NCBI GenBank assembly: GCA_009777775.1
Contig: WRLE01000002.1
Span: 143,464 to 207,463 of the forward strand
Direction: 5' to 3'
Length of the DNA: 64,000 bases
Origin: Oscillospiraceae bacterium
GTDB taxonomy: Bacteria; Bacillota; Clostridia; Oscillospirales; Oscillospiraceae
Both the position numbers and the translations under genes were made by a program. The notes under the pieces were generated by a model, which did not search any database, was not told the DNA's origin, and saw only the letters and a list, made by a program, of their open reading frames with translations. Of the stretch, positions 56,168 to 64,000 are shown in pieces; the stretch's first letter is position 1, and the number at the start of each line of letters is the position of its first letter.

Positions 56168-56346
56168 TTGCACTCTCCTTTAAATAATATTTTGGCTTCT
56201 CTCTGGTTTTGCCCTACAAACTTTATTGGATTTTTTCCGATTTGTATACTATCCCAAGTATAGGTTTTGCAAAAAAAAGTGCTTTTTTTTTGAAAAAAAT
56301 GACCTTCGCATTAAATAAACATTAAATTTTCGCCTATTTCAGTTGA
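56168..56346 (-). promoter_or_regulatory. Duplicated promoter/leader of the Big2 gene
   Basis: This is the sister copy of 50768-50945, differing by only a handful of bases. The same candidate boxes are present (TAGTAT at 56246-56251 and TTTGCA at 56268-56273 on the minus strand). Confidence 0.6.
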
Positions 56347-56472
56347 GCTTATAGCATGGTCATTATGAACTCTTGCTTTTTGTTCATGATTTGTTCATAT
56401 TTAAAAAGTTTCTAGCACCACCGTGACCCGTAACGATTAGTGTTAAAAAAATGTGTACATCCATGAAATATA

Positions 56473-56501
56473 TTGCCTTTTTTTATGAAATATGCTATCT
56501 T
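56473..56501 (+). promoter_or_regulatory. Promoter of the nucleoside salvage operon
   Basis: TTGCCT (56473-56478), a 17-base spacer and TATCTT (56496-56501) lie about 43 bases before the deoC ATG. Confidence 0.55.
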
Positions 56502-56544
56502 ACAACTAGCGATTTTACATCAATTATACAATTAGGAGCCATAT

Positions 56545-57207
56545 ATGGACGATGCAACTATCCTTTCCCATGTTGACCACACACTTTTAAAGGCAATTGC
56601 AAGCTGGGACGAAATAAAGCAGCTATGCGATGAAGCCCTTGAATATAAGACAGCTTCGGTGTGCATTCCACCTTATTACATTAGCAAAATCAAAGAAAAC
56701 TACCCAAATTTGAACATTTGTACAGTCATCGGTTTTCCCTTGGGATACGATTCCACTGCAACAAAAATAAACGCCACCCAATATGCTTTGGAAGATGGCG
56801 CCAATGAAATAGATATGGTGATAAACCTCACCGATGTTAAAAACGGCAATTTCGGTGCAATCAGTGCTGAAATTACCGCCATCGGCTTGATTGCAGGTCC
56901 TCATATATTAAAGGTAATCATTGAAACCTGCTATTTAACCGAAGATGAAAAAATCACACTTTGCCGAGTCGTCTCCGACTCTGGTGCTAACTACATAAAA
57001 ACATCCACCGGTTTTGGCACCGCCGGAGCCACAATGGAGGATGTTCTTCTATTTAAAAAGCACATTGACCCCGAAGTAAAGATAAAAGCCGCCGGCGGAA
57101 TCCGTACAAGGGAAGACATGGTCGCCTACATAGAAGCCGGTTGCGACCGCCTAGGCACCAGCTCAGCGATTACAATTCTATCTGGTGGAAACCAAACGGG
57201 ATACTGA
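56545..57207 (+). CDS. deoC: Deoxyribose-phosphate aldolase
   Basis: DeoC splits 2-deoxyribose-5-phosphate into acetaldehyde and glyceraldehyde-3-phosphate, the last step of deoxynucleoside use. The 220-aa barrel has VCIPPYYI, a TVIGFPLGYDSTATK segment, EIDMVINL, the Schiff-base Lys in YIKTSTGFG, and IKAAGGIRT. It is of normal length. TTAGGAG lies before the ATG. It is first in an operon with nucleoside uptake genes and the phosphorylase that makes its substrate. A small hairpin (about 57224-57248) sits between it and the next gene. Confidence 0.96.
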   Translation: MDDATILSHVDHTLLKAIASWDEIKQLCDEALEYKTASVCIPPYYISKIKENYPNLNICTVIGFPLGYDSTATKINATQYALEDGANEIDMVINLTDVKNGNFGAISAEITAIGLIAGPHILKVIIETCYLTEDEKITLCRVVSDSGANYIKTSTGFGTAGATMEDVLLFKKHIDPEVKIKAAGGIRTREDMVAYIEAGCDRLGTSSAITILSGGNQTGY

Positions 57208-57281
57208 ACTGCGTCTATAACACCGCCGAGTCTTGACATTGGCGGTTTATATAGAAAAAATAATATGGAGGAAAAACCGAA

Positions 57282-58427
57282 ATGAAAAAAATTCTCGCAT
57301 TAATCCTGGCGCTGATTATGTTGTTCACTTTAGCGGCTTGCAACACTAATAACAACGGCACAACCAGCCCGTCTGGCAACGACACTGAAGTAGAGGACAA
57401 CACTGAGCTGGACGCAGACTCAGGCGAATATGAGCTTGCTCTTATCACCGACCTGGGAACCATTGATGACAGGTCCTTCAACCAAGGTGCTTGGGAAGGC
57501 GTGGAGATGTATGCAAAAGAGTTCGACATCACCCACAAGTACTACAAACCAGCTGATGCTGGCGATGATGCTTATCTCAACGCCATCGACCTTGCTGTTC
57601 AAAGCGGTGCTAAAGTCATCGTGACTCCTGGCTTCCTCTTTGAGGTGCCGATTTTCGTAGCCCAAGATAGATATCCCGATGTGAAGTTCATCCTATTGGA
57701 TGGTACTCCCAACAATGGAGATTGGGATAACTATGAAGGCAAAGTCGGAGACAACACCATTGCAGTCTTCTACGCTGAAGAGCAGGCTGGTTTCCTTGCT
57801 GGATATGCAGCTGTTATGGACGGCTACCGCAACCTCGGTTTCATGGGCGGAATATCTGTTCCTGCCGTCGTCCGCTTCGGTCTTGGCTATATCCAAGGCG
57901 CTGAATATGCAGCCCAGGAGCTGGGATTGGAAGACGATTCCATCACCCTTAACTATTTCTACACCGGAACATTCGAACCCTCTCCCGACATCAACACCAG
58001 AGCAGCAGCTTGGTATAATGATGGTATCGAAGTCATCTTCGCTTGCGGCGGAGGCATTTGCTTCTCCATCTTCCCGGCAGCAGAGCAATCCGGAAATGCC
58101 GTCATCGGCGTTGATGGCGACCAATCTTCTGAGTCTGAAAGCGTCATCACCAGCGCAATGAAGCTTTTGACCCAATCTGTTTACGATTGCTTGGAAGACT
58201 ATTATGCTGACGAATTCCCCGGTGGCGAAACATTGCTCTTTGATGCCGCCAACCTTGGCGTGGGTCTGCCCATGGATACTTCTAAATTCGACACATTCAC
58301 CCAAGCCGACTACGATGCAATTTTTGCAATGCTCGTCGATGGCACAGTATTCGTAGATCCCAATACCGAAATCGCTCCCGATGAAATTCCCACCAGCGCA
58401 GTTGTGGTCAATAACCTGGGTGGATAA
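57282..58427 (+). CDS. BMP-family nucleoside-binding lipoprotein
   Basis: The 381-aa protein has lipobox LAAC (Cys20), an acidic, Ser/Thr-rich linker and the BMP/PnrA fold: LITDLGTIDDRSFNQGAWEG, FLAGYAAVMDG, GFMGGISVPAVVRFGLGYIQG and VIGVDGDQSSES. These bind purine or pyrimidine nucleosides for an ABC importer (YufN/BmpA/PnrA type). It is followed by the matching ATPase and two permeases. GGAGG lies 11 bases before the ATG. Confidence 0.92.
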   Translation: MKKILALILALIMLFTLAACNTNNNGTTSPSGNDTEVEDNTELDADSGEYELALITDLGTIDDRSFNQGAWEGVEMYAKEFDITHKYYKPADAGDDAYLNAIDLAVQSGAKVIVTPGFLFEVPIFVAQDRYPDVKFILLDGTPNNGDWDNYEGKVGDNTIAVFYAEEQAGFLAGYAAVMDGYRNLGFMGGISVPAVVRFGLGYIQGAEYAAQELGLEDDSITLNYFYTGTFEPSPDINTRAAAWYNDGIEVIFACGGGICFSIFPAAEQSGNAVIGVDGDQSSESESVITSAMKLLTQSVYDCLEDYYADEFPGGETLLFDAANLGVGLPMDTSKFDTFTQADYDAIFAMLVDGTVFVDPNTEIAPDEIPTSAVVVNNLGG

Positions 58428-58525
58428 ACCGTAGTAGTGTAACAAAGATAATTTACACATTATTTCCCAATTTTTACGCATATTTTCACGCATAATTTCG
58501 ATATTTTATAATGTAGCTAAGGTAG

Positions 58526-58555
58526 CCGGGGGTTGTGCTCCCGGCTGCTTTGCTC
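58526..58555 (+). terminator. Hairpin between the binding-protein and ATPase genes
   Basis: AGCCGGG and CCCGGCT form a 7-bp stem around a 9-base loop, followed by GCTTTGCTC without a clean T-run. It may trim or partly stop the transcript, giving more binding protein than ATPase. Confidence 0.45.
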
Positions 58556-58602
58556 AATAACAAGCTAGCGCAATTGTGCGCGGTAAAGGGGGCAGTGTGC
58601 GT

Positions 58603-60159
58603 ATGGATACTGTTATAGAAATGCGAGGAATAACAAAGGCTTTTCCTGGCATTTTGGCAAACGACAATATAACTCTGGATTTGCGACGGGGAGAAATCCA
58701 TGCCCTTTTGGGTGAAAACGGCGCAGGAAAATCAACTTTAATGAGTATACTTTTCGGGCTTTATCAACCCGATAAGGGAGAAATATATAAAAATGGCGAG
58801 CTTGTTCGCATCCAAGGTCCCAACGATGCAACACGCCTTGGCATAGGCATGGTGCATCAACATTTCAAGTTGGTGCATAATTTTACCGTTTTAGAAAATA
58901 TCGTGCTTGGAGTTGAATCAACACGAAATGGTTTTTTGAAAATGGACGATGCTCGGACCCGTGTTGTTAATTTATCAGAGCAATATGGGCTTTCTATAAA
59001 CCCGGATGCTTTGATATCTGACATCACAGTGGGTATGCAGCAGCGGGTGGAAATATTAAAGATGCTATATAGGGACAATGAAATCCTTATTTTCGACGAA
59101 CCAACAGCTGTATTGACTCCCCAGGAAATCGATGAGTTAATGAATATTATGAAAGGCTTGGTTGCTGAAGGAAAGTCCATTCTTTTCATCACCCATAAGC
59201 TTGCTGAAATAAAGCGTTCCGCTGACCGCTGCACAGTGTTGCGGAAAGGTCGTTATATCGGTACTGTGGAAGTGGCAGATACCGAAGTGGAAGAGCTTTC
59301 TGAAATGATGGTTGGGCGAAAGGTCAACTTAAAGGTAGAAAAACCCTTTGTAGAGTTGGGTAAAGTGGTCCTTGATGTAAAAGGCTTGACTGTTGCCAGC
59401 AAAACTGGTGGTAAACCTATGGTGAATAACGTTTCTTTCCAAGTTCGTGCTGGAGAAATCCTCTGCATCGCCGGCATCGATGGCAATGGTCAAAGCGAAT
59501 TGGTCTATGCTCTCACAGGCATCGGAGCCTGCGACGAGGGTATCATTGTGTTAGACGGAACAGATATTTCGCATTATTCCATTAGACGAAGAAGCAACGA
59601 GGGTATGGCACATATTCCAGAAGACAGGCATCGCCATGGTCTGGTGCTGGATTACAACTTGGCATACAATCTTGTTCTACAATCTTATCACACTTCCCGG
59701 TTTCAAAATCATGGATTCCTACGTTTCAATGAAATATATAATTATGCTGACGATTTGATAGAGCGTTTCGATATTCGCAGCGGTCAAGGTAATCGTACCC
59801 AAACTAGAAGCATGTCCGGAGGCAACCAGCAAAAGGCGATTGTTGCCAGGGAGATTGATCGAAATCCCAAGCTTCTTGTTGCAGTCCAGCCAACCCGTGG
59901 TCTCGATGTTGGCGCAATTGAGTACATTCATAAACAATTGGTCAAGGAGCGAGAAGTCGGTGCTGCTGTGTTGCTGGTATCTCTGGAACTTGATGAAGTT
60001 ATGAATGTAAGCGATCGCATCATTGTTATTTACGAAGGCGAAATCGTAGCGGATGTGAAGCCTGACGAGGTATCCCTTCAAGAACTGGGTTTATATATGT
60101 CTGGCTCAAAAAGGTCTGTCCAAGTCGCATCCGAGGGCGAGGAGGTGGAAGTTTCATGA
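58603..60159 (+). CDS. Nucleoside ABC transporter, double ATP-binding protein (YufO/NupO-like)
   Basis: The 518-aa protein has two ABC domains. The first has a full Walker A GENGAGKST, Walker B ILIFDEPTA and H-loop THK. The second, from about residue 255, has a degenerate P-loop, GIDGNGQSE, and signature MSGGNQQK, as is usual for the nucleoside/ribose class. The ATG at 58603 is preceded by AAAGGGGG; a GTG a few codons earlier is possible. The stop overlaps the next permease gene by 4 bases. It energises uptake of nucleosides delivered by the BMP lipoprotein. Confidence 0.92.
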   Translation: MDTVIEMRGITKAFPGILANDNITLDLRRGEIHALLGENGAGKSTLMSILFGLYQPDKGEIYKNGELVRIQGPNDATRLGIGMVHQHFKLVHNFTVLENIVLGVESTRNGFLKMDDARTRVVNLSEQYGLSINPDALISDITVGMQQRVEILKMLYRDNEILIFDEPTAVLTPQEIDELMNIMKGLVAEGKSILFITHKLAEIKRSADRCTVLRKGRYIGTVEVADTEVEELSEMMVGRKVNLKVEKPFVELGKVVLDVKGLTVASKTGGKPMVNNVSFQVRAGEILCIAGIDGNGQSELVYALTGIGACDEGIIVLDGTDISHYSIRRRSNEGMAHIPEDRHRHGLVLDYNLAYNLVLQSYHTSRFQNHGFLRFNEIYNYADDLIERFDIRSGQGNRTQTRSMSGGNQQKAIVAREIDRNPKLLVAVQPTRGLDVGAIEYIHKQLVKEREVGAAVLLVSLELDEVMNVSDRIIVIYEGEIVADVKPDEVSLQELGLYMSGSKRSVQVASEGEEVEVS

Positions 60160-61442
60160 AAATAAAACGCATTTTATCATCAAGCGGTGGCATGAATGCG
60201 CTATCGTCATTATTTGCAATAATTTTAGGCTTGCTGGCAGGCTTTATAATACTGCTCGTATCAAATCCTTCCCAAGCCGTCGCTGGTTTTGTCACAATAC
60301 TCACCGGTGGCTTTTCAGATATGTTTAACATTGGGCAGGTGCTATATTATTCCATGCCCATTATTATGACTGGCTTATCTGTGGGCTTTGCTGGTAAAAC
60401 CGGGCTGTTTAACATTGGTGCGTCGGGACAATTCACCTTTGGTATGTATGCGGCAGTATTAGCTGCTGTGAAATGCTCCTTTTTACCCAATCCCCTTCGC
60501 TGCGCCGCTGCTATAATAGCTGGAATGTTGGCAGGTGCAATTTGGGGTCTAATACCAGGTATGTTAAAGGCTTTGCGAAATGTCCACGAGGTCATCGCTT
60601 GCATTATGATGAACTACATCGGAATGTATTTGGTTAATCATCTTATTAGGGTTACTGGAATATTTGACCAACTCCGCAATACCACGGTGCGTGTACCATC
60701 CGGTGCCAATATGCCATCTCTCGGTTTAAATAACTTTTTTTCCACTAAAACAGCTCAAGGGAGCATTCGCCCTTCAAGTTTGGGTAGTGGCATTCTTATT
60801 GCTATAGCAGCTTGCATCTTATTATATATAGTACTGGAAAAGACAAAACTCGGTTATGAGCTAAAATCTTGCGGGTTTAACAGGGAAGCCGCTCGATATG
60901 CAGGCATAAACGAAAACCGCGGCATAATGCTCTCCATGGCTATTGCAGGAGGCTTGTCGGGACTCGGCGGTGCTTTGGTAGTCCTTGCTGGAGCAGGGAG
61001 AGGTATTTCCGTTGTGGATGTCCTAGCTGGAGAAGGTTTCCAAGGCATACCCGTTGCACTCTTGGGATTATATAACCCCATTGGCATACTTTTTTCAGGC
61101 ATACTCATCGCCCATTTGACCCAAGGTGGCTTCCTATTGCAACGCTTGGCATTCGCTCCGGAAATCATTGATATCATCGTTGCTGTAATTATCTATTTCT
61201 CTGCCCTTGCATTGCTTTTCAAAAATATTTTGTCCTATATATTCCGTGACAAAAACGAAAGCCCACAGATTGAAGATGATGACGAGGAGTTGGAAGATGA
61301 TGAAGCGAGCGAGGCAGATGAAACAAATTCCCTTGGCTCGGTTGAAAAAGAAGGAGAGCTTGTATTAGTCGAAAGCAGTTTAAGTGAAAATAAGACAAAG
61401 GATAATAATAACGAAACAGGGGGTGAGCCAGGTGACTCTTAA
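60156..61442 (+). CDS. Nucleoside ABC transporter permease 1 (YufP/NupP-like)
   Basis: The 428-aa protein has about nine or ten helices in the first 360 residues. Family motifs are GLSVGFAGKTGLFNIGASGQF, VHEVIACIMMNYIG, and KSCGFNREAARYAGI in the ATPase-contact loop. After the last helix comes a tail of about 65 residues made mostly of Asp, Glu, Ser and Asn, not found in ordinary members (about 350 aa). It overlaps both the ATPase gene (4 bases) and the next permease gene (11 bases). Confidence 0.92.
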   Translation: MKIKRILSSSGGMNALSSLFAIILGLLAGFIILLVSNPSQAVAGFVTILTGGFSDMFNIGQVLYYSMPIIMTGLSVGFAGKTGLFNIGASGQFTFGMYAAVLAAVKCSFLPNPLRCAAAIIAGMLAGAIWGLIPGMLKALRNVHEVIACIMMNYIGMYLVNHLIRVTGIFDQLRNTTVRVPSGANMPSLGLNNFFSTKTAQGSIRPSSLGSGILIAIAACILLYIVLEKTKLGYELKSCGFNREAARYAGINENRGIMLSMAIAGGLSGLGGALVVLAGAGRGISVVDVLAGEGFQGIPVALLGLYNPIGILFSGILIAHLTQGGFLLQRLAFAPEIIDIIVAVIIYFSALALLFKNILSYIFRDKNESPQIEDDDEELEDDEASEADETNSLGSVEKEGELVLVESSLSENKTKDNNNETGGEPGDS

Positions 61443-62403
61443 TGTCCTCATTTTTATAGTACAGCAAATGATGTTTTTTTCAATACCGCTCCTTATTGTT
61501 GCTTTAGGAGGTATGTTTTCTGAACGTAGCGGAGTGGTTAATATTGCTTTAGAAGGCATAATGATAATGGGAGCCTTTGCTGGTGTTATGTATATTTTCA
61601 TAACGCAAAATTCAGATTCAAGTAGTATTTCAGGGCAAGTATTGCTGATAATCGCCCTGGTGATTGCTGCGGTAACCGGTATCATCATCGCCCTGCCCCA
61701 TGGTTACGCCTCCATTCATATGAAATCCAACCAAGTCATCAGCGGAACGGCAATAAATATGCTTGCACCCGCCTTCGCCGTATATGTGGCTAGGATGATT
61801 CGCACAGTTCAGCAGATACCCTTCACCAATCAGTTCTACATCGAATCCGTACCCCTTTTGGGAAATATCCCTTTCATTGGTCCCTTTTTCTTTCAAAAGA
61901 CATATATTACCACTTATTTGGGCTTTGTGGTTTTGATTATATCTTGGATTGTATTATATAAAACCCCCTTCGGTTTGCGTCTGCGTTCCTGTGGCGAGCA
62001 TCCCCAAGCTGCCGATTCCGTAGGGATTAATGTGTATAAAATGCGCTATATCGGTGTAATGATTTCGGGTGCTTTAGCTGGTTTAGGCGGTTTGGTTTTT
62101 GTTATTCCAACGGCTACTACCTTTGATGCCACAGTTGCGGGATATGGCTTTTTGGCATTGGCTGTGTTGATATTCGGTCAATGGAGACCAGGTCGAATCT
62201 TAATTGCTGCGTTTTTCTTTGGTTTGATGAAAACTATTTCCGTTGCATATACCAGCATTTCATTTCTAAATAGGCTACCCATCCCTAGCGCAGTTTATAA
62301 AATGATACCCTATCTCGCCACATTGATTGTTTTGACATTCACCTCGAAAAACTCCATGGCACCAAAAGCCTCCGGCGAACCCTACGACAAAGGAAGCCGG
62401 TGA
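61432..62403 (+). CDS. Nucleoside ABC transporter permease 2 (YufQ/NupQ-like)
   Basis: The 323-aa protein has about nine helices. It has MFSERSGVVNIALEGIMIMG, VISGTAINMLAPAFAVY and LRSCGEHPQAADSVGI, all typical of the second nucleoside permease subunit. I chose the GTG at 61432 because AGGGGG is eight bases upstream; a longer in-frame ATG at 61384 would add 16 polar residues inside the preceding gene. It pairs with permease 1 to form the channel. Confidence 0.9.
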   Translation: MTLNVLIFIVQQMMFFSIPLLIVALGGMFSERSGVVNIALEGIMIMGAFAGVMYIFITQNSDSSSISGQVLLIIALVIAAVTGIIIALPHGYASIHMKSNQVISGTAINMLAPAFAVYVARMIRTVQQIPFTNQFYIESVPLLGNIPFIGPFFFQKTYITTYLGFVVLIISWIVLYKTPFGLRLRSCGEHPQAADSVGINVYKMRYIGVMISGALAGLGGLVFVIPTATTFDATVAGYGFLALAVLIFGQWRPGRILIAAFFFGLMKTISVAYTSISFLNRLPIPSAVYKMIPYLATLIVLTFTSKNSMAPKASGEPYDKGSR

Positions 62404-62406
62404 GTT

Positions 62407-62437
62407 GAGTTAGGAGTTAGGAGCTAGGAGTTAGAAA
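62407..62437. repeat. Tandem heptamer array (TTAGGAG)
   Basis: About four copies of TTAGGAG, one as CTAGGAG, follow the permease stop. They match the array at 9802-9849 in reverse orientation. Confidence 0.65.
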
Positions 62438-62439
62438 TT

Positions 62440-62550
62440 ATGCACCCTCCATCATTGGGTGCGACATCCTAGATGCACCCTCCATTGTAGGGCGCGGCAT
62501 CCTTGACGCGCCGCCTTGTTAGGTGATACTTCCTTGATGCACCGCCTCAT
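62440..62550. repeat. Palindromic repeat copy 9 with degenerate flanking units
   Basis: A clear copy of the dispersed palindrome lies at 62487-62514. Weaker copies flank it (GTGCGACATCCTAGATGCAC before, CTTCCTTGATGCACCGCC after), suggesting decay of a short array like the one at 36721. Confidence 0.75.
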
Positions 62551-62595
62551 GGTTTCCAACTACATTGCATATCTGACCGAAAGGATTACATCCAT

Positions 62596-63915
62596 ATGAA
62601 TATGTATGACATCATAACGAAAAAAAAGAGCGGCTTGGTACTCTCGGAACAGGAAATTCGCTTCTTTATCGATGGATTCACTAAAGGTGAAATTCCTGAT
62701 TATCAAGCATCCGCTCTATTGATGGCTGTCTGTTTTCAAGGTATGAACGAGGAGGAAACAGCAACGCTCACCGATGCCATGCTCCATTCGGGTGATATGG
62801 CTGACCTTTCTTCCATACCTGGCATTAAAGTGGACAAGCATAGCACAGGAGGCGTTGGCGATAAGACAAGCATGATAATCGGACCCATCGCCGCTGCTTG
62901 TGGAGTTCCTGTGGCAAAAATGAGCGGACGAGGGCTTGGCCATACCGGTGGCACTGTGGATAAGCTTGAAGCTATACCAGGACTTCAAACTGCAATCGAT
63001 TCTGAACGCTTCACAGAAATTGTTCGCTCCATTGGAATTTCCATCATCGGTCAATCAGGAAACATAGCCCCGGCGGATAAGAAGCTTTATGCTTTGCGAG
63101 ATGTGACTGCCACTGTGGATTCTATTCCTCTCATCGCTTCATCTATAATGAGCAAAAAACTAGCTGCAGGCTCTGATGCCATACTATTGGATGTCAAAAC
63201 CGGCAGCGGTGCTTTTATGAAAACTTTTGATGATTCCATCGCCCTTGCCCAAGCGATGGTCTCCATAGGAATCCATTCAGGTCGTCGCATGATGGCATTG
63301 GTTACAGATATGGATGTGCCATTGGGCAGCGCAATAGGAAACGCATTGGAGGTGCAAGAATCCATCGACACCTTGCAAGGAAAAGGTCCTGATGATTTGT
63401 CCTCCATGTGCATCGAGCTTGCTTCCTATATGCTCCTTTTGGCTGATGCTGGAGAGACCCTTGACGCTTGCAGATTGCTATGTCAAAATGCCATTTCCAA
63501 TGGGAAAGCGTTCGACAAGCTTTGTGCCATGGTGGAAGCCCAGGGTGGCGATACTACTGTGCTGCACAAGGGCTTTGAGAAAGCAGCTGTTACAGCTTCT
63601 TATACAGCACAAAGCAGCGGTTATATCACCCATCTGAATGCCGAGTCCTGCGGAATGGCTTCCCTTGCCCTAGGAGCTGGTAGAGAAACATTAGAGGATA
63701 GTATCGATTATAGCGCAGGTATTGTACTTCTAAAAAAAACCGGCGACTATGTAGCCGTCGGTGATGAAATCGCCATATTCCATACATCAGATGCTGGTAA
63801 ACTCCCTACTGCCACCGAGGTCTTTAGCTCGGCTATATCCATCGGGAGTGAGCCGCCTGCTAAAATAAAGACCATTCAAGCTGTTGTATCAGAAACTGGA
63901 GTTGATTTACTTTAA
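62596..63915 (+). CDS. pdp: Pyrimidine-nucleoside (thymidine) phosphorylase
   Basis: This enzyme splits thymidine or uridine with phosphate to give the base and (deoxy)ribose-1-phosphate. The 439-aa protein has KVDKHSTGGVGDKTS, the family signature MSGRGLGHTGGTVDKLE, and a C-terminal lipoyl-like/PYNP domain. It fits the Gram-positive Pdp type in length. It is the last gene of the operon; the sugar phosphate feeds (via a mutase not seen here) the DeoC aldolase encoded first. AAAGGA lies 10 bases before the ATG; a second ATG two codons on is possible. Confidence 0.95.
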   Translation: MNMYDIITKKKSGLVLSEQEIRFFIDGFTKGEIPDYQASALLMAVCFQGMNEEETATLTDAMLHSGDMADLSSIPGIKVDKHSTGGVGDKTSMIIGPIAAACGVPVAKMSGRGLGHTGGTVDKLEAIPGLQTAIDSERFTEIVRSIGISIIGQSGNIAPADKKLYALRDVTATVDSIPLIASSIMSKKLAAGSDAILLDVKTGSGAFMKTFDDSIALAQAMVSIGIHSGRRMMALVTDMDVPLGSAIGNALEVQESIDTLQGKGPDDLSSMCIELASYMLLLADAGETLDACRLLCQNAISNGKAFDKLCAMVEAQGGDTTVLHKGFEKAAVTASYTAQSSGYITHLNAESCGMASLALGAGRETLEDSIDYSAGIVLLKKTGDYVAVGDEIAIFHTSDAGKLPTATEVFSSAISIGSEPPAKIKTIQAVVSETGVDLL

Positions 63916-63942
63916 TACAATAACATAATAATTACCAACACG

Positions 63943-63988
63943 AAAGAGAGATAAGGGGTCGTTACCTTATCTCTCTTCTTTTATATTG
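63943..63988 (+). terminator. Terminator of the nucleoside salvage operon
   Basis: A perfect 13-bp stem, AAGAGAGATAAGG/CCTTATCTCTCTT (63944-63956 with 63965-63977), is followed by CTTTTATATT. Confidence 0.85.
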
Positions 63989-64000
63989 ATAGCGTAGCTA

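Overview
The window looks like a low-to-mid GC Firmicute, most likely a member of the Clostridia. The signs are GGAGG-type ribosome binding sites, TTGACA-17-TATAAT promoters, a T-box leader in front of tryptophan genes, lipobox solute-binding proteins, S-layer homology (SLH) proteins, and the nucleoside ABC/BMP system typical of this group. The species cannot be named from the sequence. No rRNA, tRNA or CRISPR array was seen.

Layout. 1-247 is the N-terminus of polA running off the left edge. 361-3986 is a restriction-modification (RM) operon: two different C5-cytosine methyltransferases around a DUF3883-type endonuclease. 4113-4896 is a scar with a small membrane protein and a class A beta-lactamase remnant. 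4897-21457 is a long minus-strand run. In transcription order it has two 820-aa propeller-fused solute-binding lipoproteins, MalF- and MalG-type permeases, a coiled-coil membrane-fusion protein, a MacB-core protein, a MalK-type ATPase, an HscC-type Hsp70 and a J-domain/TPR partner. 21584-29201 holds a B12-type radical SAM protein, ppk1, ppx and a hybrid histidine kinase. 30337-36723 is a T-box-controlled tryptophan cluster (trpB, trpA, an SLC13 transporter, trpD, trpC, trpF); trpE and trpG are absent here. 37059-41946 has a PfoR/EIIC-like membrane protein, an SLH-anchored 5'-nucleotidase and a zinc-ribbon membrane protein. 42031-44770 is a second RM system with its own helix-turn-helix gene. 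44834-56167 is a mosaic surface-protein region: a 1977-aa Ig-repeat SLH protein, an Rpn-type nuclease, a small zinc-ribbon gene, a second SLH protein and a Big2-domain protein. They share near-identical 3' ends or 5' leaders. 56473-63985 is a pyrimidine nucleoside salvage operon: deoC, BMP lipoprotein, ABC ATPase, two permeases and the nucleoside phosphorylase.

Repeats. A GC-rich palindromic element of about 30 bp occurs nine times between genes, including a strict 60-bp tandem array at 36721-36960. Heptamer arrays, two larger nested inverted-repeat elements (42031-42166 and 54987-55090) and an essentially exact 324-bp in-frame duplication were also found.

The most novel-looking units are the hybrid import/export-like transporter cluster with propeller-fused binding proteins, the dispersed repeat family, and the mosaic surface-protein locus. 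Functions are assigned by reading motifs; no database search was run.
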